From Aralia elata (taxonomy: Eukaryota > Streptophyta > Magnoliopsida > Apiales > Araliaceae): 64,000 nucleotides of DNA. Below are positions 56,752 to 64,000 of the stretch, piece after piece. The notes below the pieces were generated by a model that made no database searches, was not told the DNA's origin, and was given only the letters and a program-made list of their open reading frames with translations. The stretch lies in the NCBI GenBank assembly GCA_034770075.1, contig JAVJAP010000220.1, positions 186,001 through 250,000 on the forward strand. Direction: 5' to 3'. The position numbers and the translations under genes were made by a program. Numbering within the stretch: the stretch's first letter is position 1; every line of letters starts with the position of its first letter.

Positions 56752-56853
56752 CTGTGGAATAGAAACAAGGCAAGGCATGAGTCACTATCAAAATACAGAA
56801 AAGAGATGCAAGGAAAAAGAAATACAGTAAGAGAGAGGAGGAGGGGTACTCAC
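56752..56853 (-). other. Predicted intron in the antisense gene-like region
   Basis: Minus strand: CTGTTG then GTGAGTACCCC (donor at 56853), and TTTCTATTCCACAG then TTCTGGG (acceptor at 56752). 102 bp, pyrimidine-rich at the 3' end. 102 is a multiple of three and contains no in-frame stop, so both spliced and retained forms keep the frame. Confidence 0.6.
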
Positions 56854-57695
56854 CAACAGAAAATGTTTTATAGAAGCCGAGCCAGGCCATCAGTTGTCCC
56901 TCTTGGAGCGTAGACGCATGCCGTGGAGGAAAGGAAATAGGCAAAGGTGAATGGACCCCCAGAGTCATAAATCACCGATGGCGGGTCCACATCTCTGACC
57001 GCTCCTACGGCACGCTTGAAATTGAATGGTGGAAGGAGTTGTTCCCCAGGGAAAACAACCCCTCATATGATGGAGTCCAGGGAACAGGCGTCGCCATAGC
57101 AGAATTGTCCCTGGTGCCTGATCTGCTGGAATGGGCAGCACATAGAGGACCCCCGACTGCATCGACTGCTAAAGCGCCGGATCGATATGGCTACGGGCCT
57201 TAAAGACCGATCCTCAGCAGCGAAGCCCAGCAAAACTCGAACCTCCACAGGATAGTGATATCAAGATCCAAGGGGGACGCGGGGACCTGGTAATACTCGA
57301 TGCCAGTAATGTTACCTCCTAGTCCCATGGGGTCAGCACGACCTCGCAGAGGTTCGGGAGGAGATGAAGAGACTGGCGTCTGGTTGGAACCATCGCTCGG
57401 ATAAAGCCCTCATGTAACCCCAGGGGCACTGGCGGGGGTTATGATAGTGAAGAAAGAAATGTCGGAAAGCCCCAAGAATTCCACCATCGGCCCGATAATC
57501 ATGTGCAGTGGCCCCGCGTTAAAGGGAATAGATGTTGAACCAGTTACCCCTCGGCTGGGTAAACTCGGGTACCTGGGGGCAATCACCAAGGGGTCAGTCC
57601 GGATAAAAAAGAGAACTAGGGGAAATTTGATGGAATGAAATCAGAACTATGAGCTGAAATATACCTCGTTAGCCACGAGAGATGCTTGTTAGGTT

Positions 57696-57708
57696 GGGGG
57701 GGGGGGGG
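57696..57708 (+). repeat. G13 homopolymer followed by GGGT repeats
   Basis: Thirteen G then TGGGTGGGT on the plus strand. A potential G-quadruplex and a place where sequence length is unreliable. Confidence 0.85.
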
Positions 57709-57906
57709 TGGGTGGGTCGTTGGGAGGCGCTGGCGGGGCGTTGACGACTGAGATTCCCGACCCAATAATGATCGGGCTCTCTGCACAGAGGCGCCAGAAG
57801 GAGCCTGATGAGTAGAATGGGAGCCGTGCCCGTGTGCTGCGAGGATGGCCCCTCTGCCGCGACCTCCGGATGGGAGGTGACAGCCTCCTCAACGTCCGGA
57901 GGACCC

Positions 57907-57907
<1 letters not shown>

Positions 57908-57937
<30 letters not shown>

Positions 57938-57966
57938 ACCCCCACCCCCCACCCCCCCGCCCCCCA
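57908..57966 (-). repeat. C30 homopolymer and imperfect C tract
   Basis: Thirty C (57908-57937), then C5-C7 blocks separated by A or G. On the minus strand it would encode a poly-Gly run inside the antisense frame. Strong G-quadruplex potential on the minus strand. Confidence 0.9.
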
Positions 57967-58245
57967 CCCCTAGACGAATGACCAGCCTCCATCAAACGAC
58001 GAGTCCTGACGGTGGTCCGAGGAGGAACAGGGGACGATGGGTGCAGCCCTACGACGGCGAAAACACCCGAAAATGTCCGAAGAGGCGGAGGAGCTACTGG
58101 GCGCCCATCACGATCCATAGCAGGAATAGATACGGGGCCGAAGAAAAGAAGGTAAGTTTCCTTTTAAAATTATGTAATGAACATTTCTAAAATTTCTTAG
58201 CCTCATCATATGATTAATGCAACATTGATGCCATGGTTATGAGAT

Positions 58246-58246
<1 letters not shown>

Positions 58247-58288
<42 letters not shown>
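58247..58288 (+). repeat. A42 homopolymer
   Basis: Forty-two A. No flanking target duplication or upstream SINE/LINE-like body was seen, so I do not call a retroposon tail. Confidence 0.9.
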
Positions 58289-58290
<2 letters not shown>

Positions 58291-58894
58291 GGCAGAGTTC
58301 CGTTTGTAAATTGGACATCCCAGGCATAAGCCAAACGTGTTTTTCCATCAATCAAAGCCTCAAACAGATCTAAATTGCATTCATATATTGTTAAATATAC
58401 AGCATGTAATGCATGAGTTTATTGCAGGAAAAGGAATATACTAGTATGTGGGACCGCCTCCTCTTAAACATAAAATAGGACTCACATAGTTGATACATAG
58501 CATGATATATATGATTGGTACATTACATAGCATTGTAAAGCATACATTTTTTTATCTCTAACATGCAAATAGTCAAATGTATAGCAAAAACATTGACGAA
58601 ATTGAAAAGTGACCGGTCAAGTGTTACCTGTAGCGTGTTGTAGATCAATCCTACCGGAACAGTTTTTGCAGGAAGAGTTGAAAAAAAATCGACAAAAAAA
58701 GCCCTTGCGAACAAGAAAAATCGAGAGGAATCTCTTTGGATTACAAGTTGAAAGTGACAGATCTGGAGGAAGCGTCAGGCGTTGGATTTAAGGCCCGATC
58801 ATGGCCCGCAAATGTATCTGATCTGCGGCTGGCCCTGGTGGGTCCCACCTTGCTCCCTTGCAGCCATTTTGACGTGTTTGAAAGTGAAAAGTTT
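58289..58894 (+). other. Spacer before F's tandem array
   Basis: About 600 bp of mixed AT-rich sequence with no credible coding frame or repeat. Quality begins to look doubtful towards its right end. Confidence 0.5.
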
Positions 58895-60315
58895 ACGAGG
58901 ATGGGTGACGGCGACGATACCCGGCCCCGACATGACGATCGACCGGCGACGATAACGGCGTGATCCACGAGAATGGATGCCCGGCGACGATAACCGGCTC
59001 CGACAAAGATAAGACCGGGACCATGGCGACGATAAACCGGAGGTTACGAGATGGGTGTACCGGCGACGATACCCGGCCCCGGCATGCACGACTCGACCGG
59101 TCGGACGATAACCGGCGATCACGAGATGGTCTGATGACCGGGCGACGATAAAACCGGGGCTTCCGACAATGATAAAAAGTCCGACCGGCGGCGACGATAA
59201 CCGGAGGGTTACGAGGATGGTAGTGACCGGCGGCGACGATACCCGGCCCCGACATGACGATCGACCGGGCGCACGTATAACCGGACGCATCACGAGATGG
59301 ATGACCGGCGACGATAACCGGCTCCTGACAAAGATAACCGACCGGCGACGATAACCGGAGGTTACGAGGATGGGTGACCATGGCGACGATACCGGCGCCG
59401 CCCCGGCATTGTTACGATGTCGAACCGGGCGACGATAACCGGCCGTGATTCACGAGATGGGTATGACCAGGCGACGATACCCGGCTCCGACAAGATAACT
59501 CCCGACCGGCGACGGATAAACCGGAGGTTACGAGATGGCTAGTGGACCAGGCGACTGATACCCGGCCCCGGCCATGACGATCGACCGGTGGCGGACGATA
59601 ACCGGCGATCACGAGATGGAATGAGAGGGGGTGGTGGTCCGGCGACGATAACAGGCTCCGACAAGAACAACCGGTATTACGGTACCTGGCGACGATAACC
59701 GGAGGTTACGCGGACTGGGTGCGACCGTTGCGAGACCCGGCGGACGATACCCGGAGGGTTTTACGCGTTGGGCGACCGGGCGTACGATTACCCGGCCCCG
59801 AACATGGACGATACCCGGCCCCGGACGAACGGAGACGGAATGTCGGACCGGGCGACGAAAACCGGCGATCACGAGATGGATGTCCGGGCGCGACGATAAC
59901 CAGGCTGCCGACAGATAAGTCCGACGGCGACGATAACTCGGGGTGTTAAACGAGATGGTGTGAACGGCGACGCATACCCGGCCCCGACATGGACGATCGA
60001 ACCGGCGACGATTATAACCGGCGATCACGAAGATGGGAACCATGGACCGGGCGACGATATACCTGGCTACCGACAGATAAGTTCGACCGTGCGTCGATAA
60101 ACCGGAGGTTACGAGTATGGGTGTGGGACCGGCGACGATACCCGGCCTCGACATGACGAGTCGACGGGCGACGGATAACCGGCGATCACGAGGGGGGGAT
60201 TAAAAAGGGGGATGACCGGCGACGATAACGGTCTCCGACAAGATCAACCAAACCGGCTGACGATAACCGGGGGTTACGCGATGGGTGAACGGCGACGATA
60301 CCCGGCCCCGAACGA
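58895..60315 (+). repeat. GC-rich higher-order tandem repeat in F's 3' region
   Basis: Built from a ~34-bp unit GACCGGCGACGATAACCGG + variable end. Four unit types recur in fixed order: ends CTCCGACAAAGATAA; AGGTTACGAGATGGGT; (ATACCCGG)CCCCGACATGACGATC; CGATCACGAGATGGAT. The period is therefore about 137 bp, observed as roughly 150-170 because of inserted bases, with about nine cycles. Reading frames across it are artefacts of the repeat. Confidence 0.9.
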
Positions 60316-60555
60316 GTACGATAGATCAAAAGAGTGAACCCAAAAGAACTAACAAACTCGGTCATAGGGGTTGATACATTGCCACATCTTACGAAATGTC
60401 TTGCATGCATTTGCATCTTATGTTTCGCGATCATAAGCTATATGTGTGAGGGACATCATGGTATGCGACTGTCATTCTTACACACTGTCATTCATGCAAT
60501 CGGAGTGTCTATTCTTTATCCTGTTCATTTCATTTATCATTTCATTAAACTGGAT
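60316..60555 (+). other. Segment between tandem array and PPT of F
   Basis: 240 bp of AT-rich sequence with ATGCATTTGCATCTTATG-like and CATTTCATTTATCATTTCATT tracts. No gene recognised. Confidence 0.5.
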
Positions 60556-60568
60556 AAAGAGGGGCAGC
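60556..60568 (+). other. Polypurine tract of element F
   Basis: AAAGAGGGGCAGC directly before the 3' LTR start TGTGGACACCC. Confidence 0.88.
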
Positions 60569-62885
60569 TGTGGACACCCAAATTTTGCGTTTTCCTTCTT
60601 ACTAACCATGACAGGAGGGCGAAATCGTCATCTGAACCGGCTTGCGGAAAGCAAAGGAGCGGGCACAAGGGCAAGCGCCCGGCACCGCCCGCAATGATTT
60701 GGGCTAGCCCAAGTCGACGTGACAGCGTATGATCGTCCGAGGCAGGCGATTTCCGAATGAGTGTGTCGCACGTCTCCCGGGAGTTCCCGGACTGCGGAGA
60801 TACGAGCCCTGTCTAGCGGAAAACCGACGTTGCGGTACGAATAAATCGAGGCGTTGGCACGAATAAATCGAGAAAGTCAAGCCCGCACCTATGTACAGAC
60901 GCGGATTAGATCTCGCGGCCCAAAGTTGGCGTGCGCCAGCGGTACGAAAACCGTGGAGGGAAAATCAGCTACCTCAGCAGCTGTGGTGCGATGGGAGGCG
61001 TGCCAGGCTGGCCAGCCGAAAAGATCCATCTTGCGTGCCAGCCGCAGTATAGATCTTGTTCGGCTGGTTTTTGGCCAGGCCATATTTTTTAAGCTCTGGC
61101 AGCTGGGGCAGCATACAGGGGGGTTTGGGCAGTTTTGCGGAAGAAGAAGAAGATCAGAAGCAGTTTTAGCTTCGGTAATAGAGAGGATATAGCAAAATAT
61201 TTCTGTGCAACAATTGAGAGAAAAATGAGAAAATATTTCCTTTGGTGTTAGATTATATCATATTACATCTCAGATTTCCCTCATATACTCAAGTTTACTA
61301 CACAATTTTGGCTATCATTTGCAAGGTGAAAATTTCATTATTTTTGCAATTTCTATCATAGTTATTTGGCTAGATTTAATTGAATTTTTCAAGAATATTA
61401 TTGAGTAAATAATGGATTAGGGATTATTGGTGAGGGTTCCATTGGAATCAAAAATCTTTCCTAATAAATCAGATGATATCTTGTATGGTTGAAATTTCTA
61501 GTTTGTTTATGGATGTATATTATGGCGTAATTTAATTGAGTGGTTTTTGTAGGATGTGTTAGGCAATCTACGTTGTTATAATTGAGTATTCAATTTGTTG
61601 AGTGGTTGTAGCATATAGTGGTTGTGAGCCTAGGGAAAGCGACCACGTGGTTCAAATCCGTTGATGGACGTTTGGTGTATGTAATAGATTCAAGAGGCTT
61701 GTTTTGTAGTGTGTAAACCGTTGGGCTTTTTTTTAAAAACGACGCTAAGGCGAGATTCGGGTTTAAGGGCCCCGAAATAGTGAAATTTTTTTGCTGGATT
61801 GTGATGGCGTTCGGGGATATTTTTGATGTGCTTACAAATGCCCATGAAATCGCCCCGACGCATGTTTAATTGCGCTTGATTTGATTTATGACACGAAAAT
61901 TGGATTTCAAAGCTAAATGATAAGATTTTTTCATAAAATCAATCAAAGTGGGATATTAGAATCACAAAGGTTAAAACTTTGAGAAATTGTTTAATGAATG
62001 TCGATTCCTATCTAACGAGAAAGCTAAAGAAAAAAATGTTTTCTCCAAAACATCACACCGGAAATGATTTTATAAATAAAATGACGTTTTACTAAACCCG
62101 TTGATACATAGGGTTACGAAAGAAGATTCTAGAAATTGGCCCGATCATATTCAAACGAAAGCAAACGTATAGATCTCGATTCCTATTGTTGGCAAAGGTT
62201 TGATAAACTCTTTGTTTTTTGCCAAAACGACACCTAAACGGAAAAAATCTCATAGTTTTTGGACAATTAAAATCAAACCTTTTCCCCATAAAGAATAAAG
62301 CTTTTCTCTCAGTGTATAACGAAAAGTATCATTCCGGAAAGCGTTTCTCAATTTAAAAACAGCAATTTTCCCTAAAATCCAAACGATTCTTTCCATTACA
62401 TAAAAAACTCAACCACAACATTCATATAGGCCACACACTACACACACCGCTGCGAGCACACACCACACATTTCTCATGGAATTAAAAGGATAGGAGAAGC
62501 ATCAAGATTGCTGGTAACCCGTGTTTCACGGGAAGTCGAGGGGTGCCCTAACACCTTTTTTCCCCTCACTTAAGGCAAAGCCCCCCGAAACTCTATGAAT
62601 CCTCGATTCGCAGACCCAATTAATTCGGATGTCAACATATGAGCCATGCGATTTATAATAAAAATACCGAAAATTTCGGATGAGTTGGTAACCATCCATT
62701 TCAAATATTACCAACTGGCCGACTCTGGGTTAATTGGGACTCATCATAAAAAACGATCTTTCAAAACCCCGTCGACATTCAATGCCCGACCTTTTTTCCA
62801 AAACGTACAATCTAAATCAAAAGGCTTACTAAAAATTTGGAAAAAAGAGAAAGCTGAGAGAAAAAATCACCGGTGGACGTCGACA
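60569..62885 (+). repeat. 3' LTR of element F (2317 bp, insertion-rich)
   Basis: Collinear with the 5' LTR from TGTGGACACCC to ...GACGTCGACA, but 192 bp longer. Over the first 293 bases of the 5' LTR the 3' copy has 313, mostly through single added bases (for example GAATAAATCG for GAAAATCG, GGCTAGCCC for GGCAGCCC). This pattern is typical of uncorrected long-read sequence. Confidence 0.88.
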
Positions 62886-63405
62886 CTACCATTGCAATAA
62901 GTCGGGACACTGGAAGAGGAACTGCAAGGAGTATCTTGCGGACCAAAAAAAGCTTGGAGAAGCTTCAACTTCCAATCTAGATTTGTTCATGATTGAAATT
63001 AATTTTTTTGAAAGTTCAAATTCTACTTGGGTATTGGATATCGGCTGTAGTTCTCACATATGTAATAATATGCAGGGACTAAGCAGAAGTAGAAAGCTGA
63101 ACAAGGATGAAGTCGTCCTACGAGTGGGAAATGGAGCAAAGGTTTCTGCATTAGCTGTAGGGACTTATTGTTTAGCACTGCCTTCGGGCAAGTTCATTAG
63201 TTTAAATAATTGTTATTATGTTCCGACACTCATTAGAAACATTATTTCAATTTCTGTATTGGATATGGATGATTTTGATATTATAATAAAGAACAACCGT
63301 TGTTCTATTTATAATAAAAATGTTTTATATGGTGTTGGGAACCTACTGAATGGACTTTACATACTTGACTTGCATGAAAATATACTTCAAATTGAAACAA
63401 ACTAA
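62884..63405 (+). pseudogene. Zinc knuckle and protease of copia G
   Basis: HYHCNKSGHWKRNCKEYL at 62884-62937 is a CX2CX4HX4C knuckle and continues in frame to the next part. The protease starts around 63022 with STWVLDIGCSSHICNNMQGL. The active-site triad is D-I-G where copia proteases have D-S/T-G, so the catalytic loop is altered, or one base (ATC) is misread. LDMDDFDIIIKNNRCSIYNK and LYILDLHENILQIETN close the domain. The frame stops at 63405, at the junction to the GAG-pre-integrase domain. Confidence 0.85.
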
Positions 63406-64000
63406 GAAAAGAAAAAGAGATGGATGTTAATTTATACCTTTATGTGGCACTGTAGACTCGGTCATATCAATAAAATAAGATTATCCAAGTTGCATAAAGA
63501 TGGGCTTTTAGAGCTATCTGATTACGAATCATATCCAACTTGTGAATCTTGTCTCATGGGTAAAAATGACTAAATCTCCTTTTACTGGAAAAGGAGAAAG
63601 AGTTTACAGAGTTGTTAGAGTTGGTACACACAGACGTATGTGGACCTATGACAACGAATGCACGAGGAGGGTATTTTTATTTTATTACTTTCACTGATGA
63701 TCATTCTAGATTTGGATATGTGTATTTAATGAAATACAAATCTGAATCGTTTGAAAAGTTCAAAGAATTCAGAAGTGAAGTAGAGAAGCAAACTGGTAAG
63801 AGTATTAAGATTCTTCAATCGGATCGAGGAGGGAAATACTTGACTAATGAGTTTCTCAATTGTCCTCAAAGAAAATGGTATAATCTCACAATGGACTCCA
63901 CCAGGGACGCCACAGTTTGAATGGTGTAATCTGAAAGGAGAAATCGAACATTGTTGGACACGGTTTCGTTCTATGATGAGTTTTACCGACCTTTCAGTAT
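63406..64000 (+). pseudogene. GAG-pre-integrase and integrase core of copia G, partial
   Basis: LWHCRLGHINKIRLSKLHKD and PTCESCLMGK (63440-63562) form the HHCC pre-integrase module. The core follows from 63612: LELVHTDVCGPMTTNARGG (first D), YFITFTDDHSRFGYVYLMKY and IKILQSDRGGKYLTNEF (second D). After 63860 the WTPPGTPQ-type region and the catalytic Glu region are readable only by hopping frames. Each break (near 63565, 63600, 63865 and 63911) corresponds to one extra base, so the gene may be intact in the real genome. Confidence 0.82.

Larger units (their letters stand above)
53800..58118 (-). pseudogene. Antisense, intron-containing gene-like region in F's 3' part
   Basis: On the minus strand this GC-richer stretch shows broken coding blocks running opposite to pol. 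From a possible N-terminal ATG at 58118 (MDRDGRPVAPPPLRTFSGVF) it passes blocks at 57250-56970, 56968-56528 and 55590-54500, to about 54170. At 55299-55273 the frame reads VELTPTHEEYSA, which resembles the (F)xLTPTxEEY motif of DUF7745/plant-mobile-domain-like proteins that occur as antisense ORFs in some Tat elements (recalled, not searched). A consensus-like splice donor and acceptor define an intron at 56752-56853. Frames change often, so this copy is decayed. The function of such antisense genes is unknown to me. Confidence 0.5.
43518..62885 (+). mobile_element. Element F: large Tat-lineage Ty3/gypsy retrotransposon
   Basis: Both LTRs, PBS, PPT, gag, protease, RT, two RNase H domains, integrase and a 7.3 kb 3' region are present; total 19.4 kb. 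Dual RNase H, a predicted intron before RT, long 3' region with antisense gene-like sequence and tandem repeats are all Tat/Ogre/Retand traits. gag, protease, RNase H and integrase are long open frames while RT is broken. The flanks differ: Athila on the left, copia on the right, and ATGGC versus CTACC where a target duplication is expected. Either this is a recombinant of two insertions or an assembly join. Confidence 0.88.
62884..64000 (+). mobile_element. Element G: Ty1/copia fragment, runs off the right edge
   Basis: Begins in the zinc knuckle of gag exactly at the end of F's LTR and continues through protease, GAG-pre-integrase and integrase core. Plus strand. The upstream half of gag and the 5' LTR are absent, so F's LTR cuts it. 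The rest is beyond the window. Unrelated in sequence to copia D at the level I can read. Confidence 0.88.

Noticed and set aside
57834..58190. Proline-rich plus-strand protein
   Set aside because: The Pro run is the C30 tract; no motif was found on either side.
58247..58288. Poly-A tail of a SINE, LINE or processed pseudogene
   Set aside because: No retroposon body upstream, no flanking target duplication, and it lies next to other suspicious homopolymers.
58895..60315. CRISPR-like or coding repeat in the GC-rich array
   Set aside because: The units are contiguous tandem repeats without unique spacers, and the arginine-rich frames in both strands shift with every inserted base.

Overview
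The window is plant nuclear repeat DNA, very probably from a eudicot. It is AT-rich, contains no recognisable host gene, rRNA or tRNA gene, and is almost wall-to-wall LTR retrotransposons nested in one another. Lineage names below (Tat, Tekay chromovirus, Athila, Ty1/copia) come from domain order and protein motifs read by eye; no database search was possible. I call the elements A to G, plus solo LTR S.

Layout. 1-4125 (-): A, the 5' end of a Tat-lineage Ty3/gypsy element (5' LTR, PBS, leader, broken gag), inserted into the 3' LTR of B. 4126-26707 (-): B, a Tekay-type chromovirus with about 4 kb LTRs, an extra coiled-coil ORF upstream of gag, gag, protease, RT, RNase H, integrase and a chromodomain, all decayed. 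10459-19693 (-): D, a Ty1/copia element inserted between B's protease and RT, with an exact TCAAC target-site duplication. 26708-38799 (-): C, a relative of B with about 5 kb LTRs and a deleted core; B sits inside C's 3' LTR. 36328-38388 (-): S, a solo Tat LTR in C's 5' LTR with an exact CCATA duplication. 38800-43517 (+): E, the pol half of an Athila-type element into which C inserted. 43518-62885 (+): F, a long Tat element with gag, protease, a predicted frame-restoring intron, broken RT, two RNase H domains, integrase, a 7 kb 3' region holding an antisense spliced gene-like stretch and a GC-rich higher-order tandem repeat, then PPT and 3' LTR. 62886-64000 (+): G, a Ty1/copia fragment.

The nesting gives a relative history: E is oldest, then C, then B, then A and D; S also post-dates C. 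Most coding regions carry frameshifts or stops. Only F has several long open frames.

Sequence quality appears to change near 58.9 kb. From there to the end of the window, F's 3' LTR, its tandem array and copia G carry many single-base insertions relative to their homologues, and the two flanks of F do not match. This looks like unpolished long-read sequence or a mis-join rather than biology. The most unusual unexplained structure is a set of 18-bp palindromes at an exact 22-bp period inside C, echoed by a looser hairpin array in C's LTRs.
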